Positions 17,073-26,949 of a DNA stretch of 64,000 nucleotides are shown piece by piece. Source of the stretch: Pseudooceanicola batsensis HTCC2597 (GTDB lineage Bacteria; Pseudomonadota; Alphaproteobacteria; Rhodobacterales; Rhodobacteraceae); assembly GCF_000152725.1 (NCBI RefSeq), contig NZ_CH724131.1, positions 2,077,739-2,141,738 on the forward strand. Direction: 5' to 3'. Each line of letters starts with the position of its first letter. Positions within the stretch are counted from its first letter, which is position 1. The position numbers and the translations under genes are program-made. The notes beneath the pieces were generated by a model. The model was not told the origin of the DNA. It did not search any database and saw nothing but the letters and a program-made list of their open reading frames with translations.

Positions 17073-17993
17073 ATGCAAGTCTACCTGCCGATTGCAGAAG
17101 TTTCGGTAAACGTCTTTCTCCTCCTGGGGATCGGCGGCATCGTGGGCGTACTTTCGGGGATGTTCGGCGTCGGCGGCGGCTTTCTGATCACACCCCTGCT
17201 CTTCTTCGTCGGCATCCCGCCGGCGGTCGCCGTGGCGACCTCGGCCAACCAGATCGTCGCCTCGTCCGTTTCGGCCGTTCTCGCGCATCTGAGACGGCGA
17301 ACCGTAGACCTCCGGATGGGCACGGTGCTTCTTCTCGGCGGCCTCATGGGCTCGGCCCTGGGCATCGTCATCTTCAACTATCTCCGCAGTCAGGGGCAGG
17401 TCGATCTGCTGGTGAACCTCTGCTACGTGATCTTCCTCGGCACGGTCGGCGCGCTGATGTTCATCGAGAGCCTGCGCGCCCTCCAGCGCACGCGCCGCAA
17501 GCCCGGGACGGTCGCGCCGGTCAAACCGAGGCGACAGCGCAGCTGGATCTACGCCCTGCCCCTGAAGGTCCGGTTCCGAACCTCGGGTCTCTATATCTCG
17601 GTGATCCCGCCGATCCTCGTCGGCATGTCCGTCGGTGTCCTGGCCGCGATCATGGGCGTCGGCGGAGGTTTCATCATGGTTCCCGCCATGATCTATCTTC
17701 TGAACATGCCGACCAAGGTTGTGATCGGGACGTCGCTGTTCCAGATCATCTTCGTGACGGCCTTCACGACCCTTCTGCACGCGGTCACCAACCAGACCGT
17801 CGATCTCATGCTGGCTCTCACGCTGCTTCTCGGCGGGGTCGTCGGCGCCCAGTTCGGCACCAGCCTGGGCTCTCGCATGCGGGCCGAGCAGCTGCGGATC
17901 CTGCTGGCCGTCCTGGTCCTGGCGGTCTGCGGCAAGCTGGCGCTCGACCTCCTGCTGCCGCCGGAGGAACTCTACGAACTGGCGGAGGCGTGA
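17073..17993 (+). CDS. TauE/SafE-family sulfite/organic-anion exporter
   Basis: This 306-residue membrane protein has two internally similar halves, each starting with a glycine-rich motif (GMFGVGGGFLITPLLF near residue 29 and AAIMGVGGGFIMVPAMIYL near 191). That is the hallmark of TauE/SafE. Family members export sulfite, sulfoacetate or similar anions. Its stop overlaps the start of the next gene, a pairing I know from related genomes. The substrate is unknown. Confidence 0.9.
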   Translation: MQVYLPIAEVSVNVFLLLGIGGIVGVLSGMFGVGGGFLITPLLFFVGIPPAVAVATSANQIVASSVSAVLAHLRRRTVDLRMGTVLLLGGLMGSALGIVIFNYLRSQGQVDLLVNLCYVIFLGTVGALMFIESLRALQRTRRKPGTVAPVKPRRQRSWIYALPLKVRFRTSGLYISVIPPILVGMSVGVLAAIMGVGGGFIMVPAMIYLLNMPTKVVIGTSLFQIIFVTAFTTLLHAVTNQTVDLMLALTLLLGGVVGAQFGTSLGSRMRAEQLRILLAVLVLAVCGKLALDLLLPPEELYELAEA

Positions 17994-18754
17994 TGCGCGG
18001 ACTACTTGCCCTTCTCGTCACGCTTCTGGCCGCACCGCTCGCGGCAAAGGAGGATATCGTCCTGGGTCTCAGCCAGAACCGCGTGCGGATCACGGCCGAT
18101 TTCGACGGCTCCGAGATCCTCATTTTCGGCGCGGTCAAACGCGAGAGCCCGATCATCGAGCCCCCGCTGGACGTGATCGTCACGCTCGCCGGGCCCTCCA
18201 CCCCGGTCACCATCCACAAGAAGGACCGCCGGCTCGGCATCTGGGTCAATGCCGAAACGGTGGATATCGACGCCGCGCCGAGCTTTTACGCCGTCGCCTC
18301 CTCCGGTCCGACCGGAGAGATCCTGCGGCAGACCGAGGATCTGCGCCATTCCATCACCGTACCCCGCGCGATCCGGTCGGTCGGAGCGGCCTCGATGACG
18401 CAGAACCCGGCCGCCTATACCGAGGCGCTGATCCGGATCCGCGAGAACGGCGGCGTCTATCAAAGCCTCGAGGAGGCGGTGGAACTGGACCAGCAGACCC
18501 TGTTCCGCACCAGCATCTCTCTCCCGTCGAACCTGACGGAAGGCGCCTATGACACCCGGGTCTTCCTGCTGAGGGAAGGGCACGTCGTCTCGCGCTTCGA
18601 CACGGTGATCGACGTCCGCAAGGTCGGGCTCGAACGGTGGCTCTTTGTCCTGTCGCGAGAGCAGCCCCTGGCCTACGGCCTTCTGTCGCTGTCGCTGGCG
18701 ATCTTCGCGGGCTGGGGCGCCTCGGCCCTCTTCCGCGCGATCCGTTCCGCCTAG
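17993..18754 (+). CDS. TIGR02186-like membrane-anchored periplasmic protein
   Basis: This 253-residue protein has a signal peptide (about residues 1-18, ending PLAAK), a periplasmic domain rich in beta strands and one C-terminal membrane helix (about 225-247). It matches what I recall of the TIGR02186 family, which is usually encoded beside TauE/SafE genes in alphaproteobacteria. I chose ATG 17993 in a TGATG overlap with the TauE stop; a GTG three bases earlier is possible. It may be an accessory to the exporter; no activity is known. Confidence 0.75.
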   Translation: MRGLLALLVTLLAAPLAAKEDIVLGLSQNRVRITADFDGSEILIFGAVKRESPIIEPPLDVIVTLAGPSTPVTIHKKDRRLGIWVNAETVDIDAAPSFYAVASSGPTGEILRQTEDLRHSITVPRAIRSVGAASMTQNPAAYTEALIRIRENGGVYQSLEEAVELDQQTLFRTSISLPSNLTEGAYDTRVFLLREGHVVSRFDTVIDVRKVGLERWLFVLSREQPLAYGLLSLSLAIFAGWGASALFRAIRSA

Positions 18755-19689
18755 GAGGTCGCGGACCGGCCCAGGGCGAGGGTATGGTCCCGCAGCCAGG
18801 ACATGAAGCCGCGCGGGTCCGACTTGAGCAGCTCCATCTGCTGATCCGACAGAGGGTCGCCCACCACCGGCGCCTGAGGCTTGTTGCAGCTATGCACGAT
18901 CTCGTGCAGCAGAAAGGCCTGCCGCAGGATCGGGCTGATCTGGTTCGCCATCTGGTACCAGCGGCTGTTCGCGCCGGGAAAGAATATCGGCACCACCCGC
19001 GCGCCCGAGCGGCGGATCATCTGGGCGGTGAACACGTTCCACTCGGCCTCGATCGCGGGTCCGAACATCGACTTCGACGCCGCCACGACCCCCGAGGGGA
19101 AGAGCGCGACGAGACCGCCCTCCTTCAGATGGGCCATCGCGCGGGCACGCATCTCGACCGACTTGCGCTGCGCGTCCTGGTCATGCGGGAAGGGCACCGG
19201 TATCATGTAGCTCGACGCGACCTCGTCGATGCCGGTCAGAAGCTGCCGCGTCAGGATCTTGTAATCGTTGCGGACACGCCCGATCAGATCGGCGAAGATC
19301 ATCCCGTCGACCATGCCGTGCGGATGGTTCGCCACCACGACGACGGGTCCGTCCTTGGGGATGCGCGCCAGCTGTTCGGGCGGGGTCAGCAGGTCGATCC
19401 CCATGACGTCCAGCGTCGCGCGCCAGAAGGCCTGGCCCTGCGGCGCCCCCCGTTTCTCGAACTTGCGGATCATGCGGATGATCGAGACCTTGCCCGTCAT
19501 CCATTCGATGGCGCGGATCGCGTTGCGGCGCCACGGGTCCTCGAACGAGGTCGAATAGGTCAGGGAGCGGCGGTCGTATTTGGTGAAGGTCACGGTGTCG
19601 GCCGGCGGTTCGCCCCGTCCCCCCGCGCGCGGCGCGAGCGTCGTCCGGTTCTGCGCGCTGTCCACCACGGGTCGCCCCCTTGCCTTCAT
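18751..19689 (-). CDS. Lysophospholipid acyltransferase-family protein
   Basis: This 312-residue protein has the PlsC-type catalytic motif HX4D in ANHPHGMVDG (about residues 119-128), followed by the substrate motif FPSGVVAASKSMFG (about 198-211) and the later VVPIFFPGANSR. These point to acyl transfer to a lyso-lipid or a related hydroxyl/amine acceptor at the inner membrane. It lies 24 bp downstream of the HPr gene on the same strand, so it may be the last gene of the ChvGI-PTS operon. The acceptor is not certain. Confidence 0.82.
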   Translation of the reverse strand: MKARGRPVVDSAQNRTTLAPRAGGRGEPPADTVTFTKYDRRSLTYSTSFEDPWRRNAIRAIEWMTGKVSIIRMIRKFEKRGAPQGQAFWRATLDVMGIDLLTPPEQLARIPKDGPVVVVANHPHGMVDGMIFADLIGRVRNDYKILTRQLLTGIDEVASSYMIPVPFPHDQDAQRKSVEMRARAMAHLKEGGLVALFPSGVVAASKSMFGPAIEAEWNVFTAQMIRRSGARVVPIFFPGANSRWYQMANQISPILRQAFLLHEIVHSCNKPQAPVVGDPLSDQQMELLKSDPRGFMSWLRDHTLALGRSATS

Positions 19690-19713
19690 CGTACCGGGCC
19701 GCAGCCCGGCGCC

Positions 19714-19992
19714 TTACATGTCTTCGCCGAACCGGCTTGCCACGAGCGCTTCCAGAGCATCGGCAAGCGCCTCGGCTTCCGGTCCCGAGGTTTGGACCTC
19801 AATAGTGCTTCCCTTCGACGCTGCCAACATCAAAAGCCCCATGATACTGTCGCCGCTGGCGCTCATGCCGTCGCGGCTGACCTCGGCCTGGGCGTCGTGT
19901 TCCTCGACCACCTCGACCAGCTTGGCCGAGGCCCGCGCGTGCAGGCCCTTTTCATTCACGATCTTGAACGTGCGGGTCACGGATTGGGACAT
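19714..19992 (-). CDS. HPr-family phosphocarrier protein (nitrogen-type PTS)
   Basis: This 92-residue protein is HPr. The phosphate-accepting histidine is His18 in GLHARASAKL, and the regulatory serine target of HprK is Ser49 in GDSIMG. With no sugar-specific EIIBC genes nearby, it belongs to the regulatory PTS that links phosphoenolpyruvate and nitrogen status to cell physiology. It is encoded 5 bp after the EIIA gene, in one operon with hprK and chvGI. Confidence 0.93.
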   Translation of the reverse strand: MSQSVTRTFKIVNEKGLHARASAKLVEVVEEHDAQAEVSRDGMSASGDSIMGLLMLAASKGSTIEVQTSGPEAEALADALEALVASRFGEDM

Positions 19993-19997
19993 GAGGA

Positions 19998-20444
19998 TCA
20001 GTGCGTGCTGAGGTTCTGGCTGTCGATATATTTCCGCCCCGCCTCGGTCGCCGCGCGGACGGCGTCGGCAAGCGGTTTGTGACGGGATTTGGCCAGTTTG
20101 ATCAGAAGCGGCAGGTTCGCGCCATAGAGAATGCGCCGGTCGTGCGGGCGGCAGGCCATCAGCGACAGGTTCGAGGGGGATCCGCCGAACATGTCGACGA
20201 CCACCACCACGCCGTTGCCGCGATCCACGTCGTCGGCGGCCTCGCAGATTTCCGACTGCTTGGCGAAACGGTCGTGATTGGCATCGATCGCGACCGTGCG
20301 GATCGCCGACTGTTCGCCCACCACGTGTTCCACCGCGGCGAGATATTCGCGCGCCAACCCGCCATGGGCGACGATGACGATCCCGAGTTCGGGTCGCGCG
20401 TCTTCGTGCAACATCTCCGCCGTGATGACGCCGGTCTTGTTCAT
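19998..20444 (-). CDS. manX: PTS EIIA component, mannose/fructose type
   Basis: This 148-residue protein is an EIIA-Man-type domain with its phosphorylation site at His27 in IVIVAHGG. A second conserved stretch, VVVVVDMFGGSPSNLSL (about residues 78-94), follows. In alphaproteobacteria this EIIA has no cognate permease and serves as the output of the regulatory PTS. It sits between rapZ and HPr. An internal ATG ten codons later is an alternative start. Confidence 0.9.
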   Translation of the reverse strand: MNKTGVITAEMLHEDARPELGIVIVAHGGLAREYLAAVEHVVGEQSAIRTVAIDANHDRFAKQSEICEAADDVDRGNGVVVVVDMFGGSPSNLSLMACRPHDRRILYGANLPLLIKLAKSRHKPLADAVRAATEAGRKYIDSQNLSTH

Positions 20445-20453
20445 TCCTACCCC

Positions 20454-21365
20454 TCAGCCCTCCGCCGCACCGCGGCGTTCGAGCTCACGATGTCTAATTG
20501 ACACCTGCCAGCCGGCTTCCGCAAGGGCCTTGGCCAGCCGTTCCGCGATTGTAACGGAACGGTGTTGCCCTCCGGTACACCCGAAGGCGATGGCGCAATA
20601 GGACTTGCCCTCATCGGCATAGGCCGGCAGCAGCATCCGGATCAGATCGGTCACCTTCTGGCAGAAGGCGGGGAACCGCGGATCGGCCGCGACGTGATCC
20701 TGCACCGCGGCATGCCGGCCGTCGAACCCTCTCAGCCCCTCTTCCCAGTACGGGTTGCTGAGGAACCGGGTGTCGAACACCATGTCGATCCCGCGCGGCA
20801 GCCCCCGCTTGTAGCTGAAACTGTGGATCGACACCGACAGCGACCGGGTTTCGGACACGGCGAACCAGCGCTCCACCTCGGCCCGCAGATCGTGCGGCGA
20901 CATCTCGGAGGTGTCGATCAGCACGTCCGCCCGCGCACGGATCGGACCCAGCAGGTCGAATTCGCGGTCGATCCCGTCGCGCGGCGTCTCGGCCGGGGCC
21001 ATGGGATGGCGCCGGCGCGTCTCGGAAAACCGCTTGAGCAGCATGTCGGGACTGCAGTCGATATAGAGCACCTCGAGGGGGCGGGTGCGGTCGGCCCCCC
21101 AGAGGTCGATCACTTCTTCCAGCGCATGGGTCGAGAAATCGCGATTCCGCGCGTCTATGCCGAGCGCCATGGGGCGCCGCACCGGCGATCCCTCCATCAG
21201 GCGCGGCAGGAGCGACAGCGGCAGGTTGTCGATCGCCTCGTACCCCAGGTCCTCGAGGGCGTGGATCGCGGTCGTGCGGCCGGCCCCCGAGGGCCCGGTC
21301 ACGAGAACCCGGCGGTCGGCGGTCGGTGTGTCGATCCTCGTGCTCTGCATACCCATGGCTGTCAT
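20454..21365 (-). CDS. rapZ: RapZ/YvcJ-family nucleotide-binding protein
   Basis: This 303-residue protein has a P-loop GPSGAGRTT (about residues 24-32) and the C-terminal family motif [11 protein letters not shown] (about 268-278). E. coli RapZ is an RNase E adaptor that controls glucosamine-6-phosphate synthase through small RNAs; in other phyla the family has different roles. Arg replaces the usual P-loop Lys. As I recall this is normal for alphaproteobacterial homologues, so I do not read it as damage. The conserved position between hprK and the EIIA gene supports the name. Confidence 0.9.
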   Translation of the reverse strand: MTAMGMQSTRIDTPTADRRVLVTGPSGAGRTTAIHALEDLGYEAIDNLPLSLLPRLMEGSPVRRPMALGIDARNRDFSTHALEEVIDLWGADRTRPLEVLYIDCSPDMLLKRFSETRRRHPMAPAETPRDGIDREFDLLGPIRARADVLIDTSEMSPHDLRAEVERWFAVSETRSLSVSIHSFSYKRGLPRGIDMVFDTRFLSNPYWEEGLRGFDGRHAAVQDHVAADPRFPAFCQKVTDLIRMLLPAYADEGKSYCAIAFGCTGGQHRSVTIAERLAKALAEAGWQVSIRHRELERRGAAEG

Positions 21366-21372
21366 GACCCTG

Positions 21373-21804
21373 TCACGCCTCTCGTCCGCCCCTGAGATAT
21401 TGCAGGATGGCGGCGGCGAAATGTGCGCTACCGCTATTGTGAAGCAAGGGGAGCGAAATCCCCAGCAAATACTTGCTGCGCCGCGGCGGAAGACGGTCTG
21501 TTTCCATTTCGGAAAGATCGACCATCAGCGCGACCGGTATGTTTCCGACATGCGCCGCCGCAAGGATGCCGACACCACGCGCCTCGATCCGTCCGGCGAT
21601 GGTCGGCGGGGCCTCGGCCCTGATCTCCTGCCCGACCCGGACCAGGCCGACCCTGTCGTCCGCCACGAGCTGGGCACCCATGGCCATCAGCGCCAGGGCC
21701 AACGAGGATTTTCCGCTGCCCGAGGGCCCCTCGATCAGCACGGCCCGCCCTTCGAGAGCGACCGCGCTGGCGTGAAGGACGGTGCTGCGGGGGGCCTCCG
21801 TCAT
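21373..21804 (-). CDS. hprK: HPr kinase/phosphorylase, short alphaproteobacterial form
   Basis: This 143-residue protein corresponds to the C-terminal catalytic domain of HprK only, with P-loop GPSGSGKSS (about residues 25-33) and the following LVADDRV strand. The N-terminal domain of the Firmicute enzyme (about 310 residues) is missing, as in other alphaproteobacteria. It phosphorylates and dephosphorylates the serine of HPr. The ATG at 21804, 13 bp after the chvG stop, gives the family-typical start; an upstream ATG would extend into chvG. Confidence 0.88.
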   Translation of the reverse strand: MTEAPRSTVLHASAVALEGRAVLIEGPSGSGKSSLALALMAMGAQLVADDRVGLVRVGQEIRAEAPPTIAGRIEARGVGILAAAHVGNIPVALMVDLSEMETDRLPPRRSKYLLGISLPLLHNSGSAHFAAAILQYLRGGREA

Positions 21805-21817
21805 GCCGCCCCCTCGC

Positions 21818-23596
21818 TCAGATCGGCAGGCCGACCACGAACCGCGCGCCGAGCGGGTCGGACGTGATGTCCGCATCCGTGGGCCGGATGTTCTCGGCCC
21901 AGATCACGCCGCCATGCGCCTCGACGATCTGTTTCGAGATCGCGAGCCCGAGGCCCGAATTGTTGCCGAAATCGTTGGCCGGCCGGTGCGAGTAGAACCG
22001 CTTGAAGATCTTGGTGAGCGCATTGTCCGGTATGCCCGGCCCGGTATCCTCGACCACGACCAGCACCCGGTTCTCGCGCCGACGCGCCCAGACCCGGATG
22101 GCGTCGCCATCCTCGCAGAAGCTGATGGCATTGGTGATCAGGTTGACGAAGACCTGCGCCAGCCGCGCCTCGAGACCGGCGAGAATGATCGAGTCGGACG
22201 GCAGGTCCGAGATGAAGTCGATGCCCTTGTCGGACGCCTGTTCGCCCAGATACTCGCTGAGGTTTTCCAGCATCTTGATCAGGTCGAACGGGTCCTGCTC
22301 CTCCTTGACCAGTTCGCTGTCCAGCCTGGACGCGTTCGAGATGTCGCTGACCAGCCGGTCCAGCCGCCGAACGTCGTGGTCGATCACGTCCAGAAGTTGG
22401 GTCCTCTGATCCTCGCGCTTGGCCACCCGCAGGGTCACGACCGCCGACCGGAGCGAGGCCAGCGGGTTCTTGATCTCGTGCGCGACGTCGGCCGCGAACT
22501 GTTCGTTCGCGTCGATCCGTTCGTAAAGTGCCGCGACCATGCCGCGGAGCGCGCCCGACAACCGTCCGATCTCGTCCGGTCGCGCGGTGAGGTCGGGGAT
22601 GCGCACCCGTGCCGGCGCGACCGACTTGCCCTTCTTGTCGCGCCCGACCTCGGCCGCGGCGGCCAGATCGGCCAGCGGGTTGGCAATGGTCGAGGCCAGC
22701 ACGAGGCTCAGTCCGATCGACACCAGCGTGGCGATGACGAACATCTGGAGCACGCGCTCCCGCTCGCTCCGGACGATCGCGTCGATCTGGCCGGCGGAAG
22801 AGGCCAGCGCGACCGTCCCGACCGCCACGCCCTCCCGCATGATCGGCGAGGCCACGGCGAGGAAACTTCCCGCATCGCCGCGGCCGATGCTGACCTGCGT
22901 CTGGCCGCTCAGCGAGCCCTCCACGAGGGAGCGGGCCTGGTCCTCGACGCCAACCTCGGGCACCTCGCGCTTGCCGGAGGAGAAGACCGAGGTCATGCCG
23001 TCCCAAAGCATCGTCAGGAAGTCGATGATGATCGTCCTGTCGTCTTCCGGATCGCCGAGCGAAGCCACCAGCGGCTCGGCCGCGCCGGTCTTGTGGCCGA
23101 CAAGCTGGCCGTCGGTGCCGAAGACGTAGACGTCGATCCCTTTGCGCAGGTCCAGCTCCGACAGCAGCCCCGTGGCGTCGCCGCGCCCGATGGAGCCCTC
23201 GGACAGGTCTTCGGGCTGCGCGCCGAAATCGCGATCCTCCGGCGTGTCGGCGCGGTCCGGCGTGCGCGCGGCGGCGAACCCGACCTCGAAGACATCGGCG
23301 ATCAGCTCGGCCTCGCTCACCAGGCTTCCCGCCCGCTGCGAGACGAGGCTGTCGCGCGAGGCCGAGAGATAGAGGATGCCGGCCACCAGCACGTTCAGCG
23401 CGATCAGGTTGAAGATGATGATCTTCCGCGTCAGCGGCGAGGCCTTCAGCGAAAACATTCCCCGCCGCTCGCGGCGGGCCCGGAGCTCTTCCGCAACGGT
23501 GGCGTTCGGCGCGACGAAGTCGTCCCCCAGGACGACATCGCCTCCGGTATCAGGCGTGTCGTCGCGCAAGCTGATCCTCTCGGCGAGTGCCATCAC
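21818..23596 (-). CDS. chvG: Sensor histidine kinase ChvG
   Basis: This 592-residue kinase has an N-terminal cytoplasmic tail, a first membrane segment near residues 59-78, a large periplasmic domain and a second segment near 285-310. HAMP, the HisKA box [19 protein letters not shown] (His near 373) and an HATPase domain follow. The domain order and HisKA box are those of ChvG/ExoS, which senses acid or envelope stress in alphaproteobacteria and is held off by ExoR in rhizobia. Its start overlaps the chvI stop. No exoR is in the window. Confidence 0.93.
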   Translation of the reverse strand: MMALAERISLRDDTPDTGGDVVLGDDFVAPNATVAEELRARRERRGMFSLKASPLTRKIIIFNLIALNVLVAGILYLSASRDSLVSQRAGSLVSEAELIADVFEVGFAAARTPDRADTPEDRDFGAQPEDLSEGSIGRGDATGLLSELDLRKGIDVYVFGTDGQLVGHKTGAAEPLVASLGDPEDDRTIIIDFLTMLWDGMTSVFSSGKREVPEVGVEDQARSLVEGSLSGQTQVSIGRGDAGSFLAVASPIMREGVAVGTVALASSAGQIDAIVRSERERVLQMFVIATLVSIGLSLVLASTIANPLADLAAAAEVGRDKKGKSVAPARVRIPDLTARPDEIGRLSGALRGMVAALYERIDANEQFAADVAHEIKNPLASLRSAVVTLRVAKREDQRTQLLDVIDHDVRRLDRLVSDISNASRLDSELVKEEQDPFDLIKMLENLSEYLGEQASDKGIDFISDLPSDSIILAGLEARLAQVFVNLITNAISFCEDGDAIRVWARRRENRVLVVVEDTGPGIPDNALTKIFKRFYSHRPANDFGNNSGLGLAISKQIVEAHGGVIWAENIRPTDADITSDPLGARFVVGLPI

Positions 23597-24294
23597 TCTT
23601 CGTTGTATCTGTACCCGATACCATACAGCGTCTCAATCGCGGAGAACTCCGGATCGACGCTCCGCATCTTCTTGCGCAGGCGCTTGATGTGGCTGTCGAT
23701 GGTCCGGTCGTCGACATAGACCTGATCGTCATAGGCCACGTCCATCAGCTGGTCCCGCGATTTCACGAAGCCGGGGCGCTGCGCCAGGGCCTGGAGCAGC
23801 AGGAACTCGGTCACGGTCAGCGACACGTCCATCCCCTTCCACGCCACGGCGTGCCGCAGCGGGTCCATCCGCAGGTTGCCCCGCTCCATGACCTTGGTTT
23901 CCTCGGTCTCGGCGACCACTTCGCCGCCGATCGCGTCCTGCCGGCGCAGCAGCGCGCGGATCCGCTCCACCAGCAGGCGCTGGCTGAACGGTTTCTTGAC
24001 GTAATCGTCCGCGCCCATGCGCAGCCCCAGCACCTCGTCGATCTCGTCGTCCTTGGAGGTCAGGAAGATCACCGGCATCGAGGTCTTCTGCCGCAGGCGC
24101 TGCAACAGGTCCATGCCATCCATGCGGGGCATCTTGATATCCAGCACCGCCATGTCCGGAAGCTTCTTGTTGAAGGCGTCCAGGGCGGCCTGGCCGTCGT
24201 TATACGTCTCAACCTCGAAACCTTCTGCCTCGAGGGTGATGGCGACGGACGTCAGGATATTCCTGTCGTCGTCGACAAGGGCGATCTTCGACAT
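23593..24294 (-). CDS. chvI: Response regulator ChvI
   Basis: This 233-residue OmpR-type regulator has a receiver domain with acidic pocket VDDD (residues 7-10) and phosphoacceptor Asp52 in [13 protein letters not shown]-terminal winged helix ends in [16 protein letters not shown] and a final YGIGYRY. I chose ATG 24294 ([14 protein letters not shown], with AAGGA upstream), matching known ChvI starts; an in-frame ATG at 24345 is less likely. It heads the operon chvI-chvG-hprK-rapZ-EIIA-HPr and is divergent from pckA, as in rhizobia. Confidence 0.94.
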   Translation of the reverse strand: MSKIALVDDDRNILTSVAITLEAEGFEVETYNDGQAALDAFNKKLPDMAVLDIKMPRMDGMDLLQRLRQKTSMPVIFLTSKDDEIDEVLGLRMGADDYVKKPFSQRLLVERIRALLRRQDAIGGEVVAETEETKVMERGNLRMDPLRHAVAWKGMDVSLTVTEFLLLQALAQRPGFVKSRDQLMDVAYDDQVYVDDRTIDSHIKRLRKKMRSVDPEFSAIETLYGIGYRYNEE

Positions 24295-24484
24295 CGCGTT
24301 GTTCCTTATGCTGCTCAGCGTTCTTGCCTGTTTTTCATCACTCATCGCGTTTTTGGCCTTTACAATCAATCCCAAAACGCGAATCGCCCGCGTCCTCTCG
24401 GCAGGATTGTGGCGAAAATGTCTTAGAATTGCCTGAATTGTCCCCCGATCCCGAGCATGTCCCGGCACCGCCCCGCGGGTGATT

Positions 24485-24522
24485 GCGCTAAAGTTTACTT
24501 GGTGGCGCTAACTGCGACCAAG
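24485..24522 (+). promoter_or_regulatory. Candidate operator in the chvI-pckA intergenic region
   Basis: The 350-bp divergent gap between chvI and pckA contains two GCGCTAA words exactly 20 bp apart (24485 and 24505). The second is framed by an inverted repeat CTTGGT (24498-24503) and ACCAAG (24517-24522). GCGCTAA-type cores are typical of LacI/GalR-family operators. In Sinorhizobium pckA is controlled by the LacI-type regulator PckR, so this is a plausible site; no pckR gene is in the window. Confidence 0.35.
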
Positions 24523-24644
24523 CCTCCTGTTCAGACCTGTGAACCGCGTGTTAAGAGGCCCGCTATCGGCAGGCCGCCCTGGCCCGGAGTCTCGGTCAGT
24601 TACGGAAAAAGATGCCGCACAGCGCAGCTACAGGAGCTTGGCAC

Positions 24645-26243
24645 ATGACATTTGGACGGGTGAACCCGAAATTCCGCCTTGAAGATCAGGGGATCGAGGG
24701 TCTGGGCAATGTCTATTACAACCTGATGGAGCCCGCGCTGATCGAAGCAGCGCTGAAGAACGGCGAAGGCCGTCTCGGCAACGGGGGCGCCTTTCTGGTC
24801 ACCACCGGCAAGTTCACGGGCCGCTCGCCCAAGGACAAACATGTCGTGAATACAACGAATGTCTCCGACAAGATCTGGTGGGAGAACAACGCCGAGATGT
24901 CGCCGGAAGGTTTCGATAACCTGCACGCCGACATGCTCGATCACATGAAGGGCAAGGACTACTACGTCCAGGATCTCGTGGGCGGCGCCGATCCGGCCTA
25001 TGCGATCAACGTCCGCATGGTGACCGAACTGGCCTGGCACGGGCTCTTCATCCGCCACATGCTGCGCCGTCCCGACCGGGCCACGCTCGACAATTTCATG
25101 GCCGACTTCACGGTGATCAACTGCCCGACCTTCCGGGCGGATCCCGGCCGTCACGCCTGCCGGTCGGAAACCGTGATCGCGATGAACTTCGACAAGAAGC
25201 TGATCCTGATCGGCGGCACCGAATACGCGGGCGAAAACAAGAAATCGGTCTTCACCCTGCTCAACTACATCCTGCCGGAAAAGGGCGTGATGCCGATGCA
25301 CTGCTCGGCCAACCACGCGCAGGACAACCCGGTCGACACCGCCGTCTTCTTCGGCCTCTCCGGGACCGGCAAGACCACCCTTTCGGCCGACCCGAACCGC
25401 GTCCTGATCGGCGACGACGAACACGGCTGGTCCGACCGCGGCACCTTCAACTTCGAAGGCGGCTGCTACGCCAAGACGATCTCGCTCAGCCCCGAGGCCG
25501 AGCCCGAGATCTACGCCACCACCAGCAAGTTCGGCACCGTCATCGAGAACATGGTCTTCGACGAAGAGACCTTCGAGCTCGACTTCGAGGACGACAGCCT
25601 GACCGCCAACATGCGCTGCGCCTATCCGCTGGAGTATATCTCCAACGCCTCGGACACCGCGCTCGGCGGCCATCCCAAGAACATCATCATGCTGACCTGC
25701 GACGCCTTCGGGGTCCTGCCGCCGATCTCGCGGCTCACCCCGGCGCAGGCGATGTATCACTTCCTGTCGGGGTTCACCTCCAAGGTCGCCGGCACCGAGC
25801 GTGGCGTGACCGAACCCGAGCCCACGTTCTCGACCTGCTTCGGCGCCCCCTTCATGCCGCGTCGCCCCGAGGAATACGGCAATCTCCTGCGCGAGAAGAT
25901 CGCCAAGCACGGCGCGACCTGCTGGCTGGTGAACACCGGCTGGACCGGCGGCGCCTACGGCACCGGATCGCGGATGCCGATCAAGGCCACGCGCGCCCTG
26001 CTGACCGCCGCGCTGGACGGGTCGCTGAACGAGGCCGAGTTCCGCAAGGATCCGAACTTCGGCTTCGACGTGCCGATCTCGGTCCCCGGGGTCGCCCAGG
26101 TCCTGCTGGACCCGCGCCGGACATGGGACGATCAGGAGGCCTATGACCGGCAGGCACAGAAACTGGTCAACATGTTCTCCGAGAACTTCGCCCAGTACCT
26201 GCCCTTCATCGACGAGGACGTGAAGGCCGCCGCGATCGGCTGA
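24645..26243 (+). CDS. pckA: Phosphoenolpyruvate carboxykinase (ATP)
   Basis: This 532-residue enzyme converts oxaloacetate and ATP to phosphoenolpyruvate, the entry step of gluconeogenesis. The kinase P-loop is GLSGTGKTT (near residues 237-245) and the oxaloacetate/substrate loop is [11 protein letters not shown] near 53-63. The metal-site strands are also recognisable. I chose the ATG at 24645, which has CAGGAG upstream and the family-typical [10 protein letters not shown] beginning; the ATG at 24612 adds eleven unconserved residues. It is divergent from chvI, a neighbourhood shared with rhizobia. Confidence 0.97.
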   Translation: MTFGRVNPKFRLEDQGIEGLGNVYYNLMEPALIEAALKNGEGRLGNGGAFLVTTGKFTGRSPKDKHVVNTTNVSDKIWWENNAEMSPEGFDNLHADMLDHMKGKDYYVQDLVGGADPAYAINVRMVTELAWHGLFIRHMLRRPDRATLDNFMADFTVINCPTFRADPGRHACRSETVIAMNFDKKLILIGGTEYAGENKKSVFTLLNYILPEKGVMPMHCSANHAQDNPVDTAVFFGLSGTGKTTLSADPNRVLIGDDEHGWSDRGTFNFEGGCYAKTISLSPEAEPEIYATTSKFGTVIENMVFDEETFELDFEDDSLTANMRCAYPLEYISNASDTALGGHPKNIIMLTCDAFGVLPPISRLTPAQAMYHFLSGFTSKVAGTERGVTEPEPTFSTCFGAPFMPRRPEEYGNLLREKIAKHGATCWLVNTGWTGGAYGTGSRMPIKATRALLTAALDGSLNEAEFRKDPNFGFDVPISVPGVAQVLLDPRRTWDDQEAYDRQAQKLVNMFSENFAQYLPFIDEDVKAAAIG

Positions 26244-26248
26244 GCCGC

Positions 26249-26809
26249 ATGCGACTGATCCTGCAAACCCTGCGCCCCGTCCTGCTGGCCGGGGCGCTTT
26301 GCCTCTCGGAGGCCGGTACGGCCCGCGCCGAGCCGGTCTTCGCGCCCCCGGTCGACCATGTCGAGTACGGCATCGTCTGCGACTACGTCCCCCGCGGGAG
26401 GGACGTCCCGGCCCCGGGCACGAACGCCGGCAAGGTGCGCCGCGGCGGCGTTCCCGTCCGCTTCGATCACCAGACCGATCTGGTCCCGGCCCGGCACGGC
26501 CTCGCCTTCGGGATCCGCATTCACACGGCGCCCTCGTCCGGTACCCTCGAGGTGACCATGGTGACCCGCCACCCCCCGTTCGGGCCCGGTTATCTCGACA
26601 CCGAAAGCTGGACCTCGTCGATCACCGGCGGCGTGCCGAGCGCGCGCTATTTCTTTTTCGAGTTCGACTACGAACTGGCGCCCGGCCCCTGGACGATGGA
26701 GGTCTACCTCGACGGTGACCCATTGATAAGCAAGACCTTCACGGTTTTCGATCCGGCGCTCCGCCCGGACATGCCGGACCCCTGCCCCGGCGCGGACGTC
26801 TACTCCTGA
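26249..26809 (+). CDS. Secreted protein of unknown function (DUF3859-like)
   Basis: This 186-residue protein has a signal peptide (about residues 1-27, ending GTARAEP) and a mature domain of mostly beta strands with one internal and one C-terminal cysteine (Cys43 and Cys180). It resembles what I recall as DUF3859, but I could not check this. It begins 5 bp after the pckA stop and is probably read through from it. The C-terminal strand ends in TKTFTVFDP-like sequence. No function is proposed. Confidence 0.6.
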   Translation: MRLILQTLRPVLLAGALCLSEAGTARAEPVFAPPVDHVEYGIVCDYVPRGRDVPAPGTNAGKVRRGGVPVRFDHQTDLVPARHGLAFGIRIHTAPSSGTLEVTMVTRHPPFGPGYLDTESWTSSITGGVPSARYFFFEFDYELAPGPWTMEVYLDGDPLISKTFTVFDPALRPDMPDPCPGADVYS

Positions 26810-26949
26810 ACCGCCCCGCGCGGGCCCGCGCGATCCCTGTCTCCTCGGCGAAGAAAAGCCCCTCTCCGGCGTCTCGGCTGAAAATCGCTTGGAACATCTG
26901 GCGCCGCCGCCGGTTGGACCGGCTGAAGCCCTACACAAGGAGGAGTCAC

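Noticed and set aside
15525..17780. Long open frame on the minus strand opposite the two permeases and TauE
   Set aside because: The product is extremely charged (Asp/Arg/His/Gln-rich) and has no motif; the plus-strand genes are certain.
20454..21365. Arg in place of Lys in the RapZ P-loop taken as a loss of function
   Set aside because: As I recall this is normal in alphaproteobacterial RapZ proteins, and the rest of the protein is intact.
21373..21804. hprK seen as a truncated pseudogene because it is half the size of the Firmicute enzyme
   Set aside because: Alphaproteobacterial HprK proteins are naturally short, with the P-loop and catalytic core only, and the gene is intact in its usual operon.
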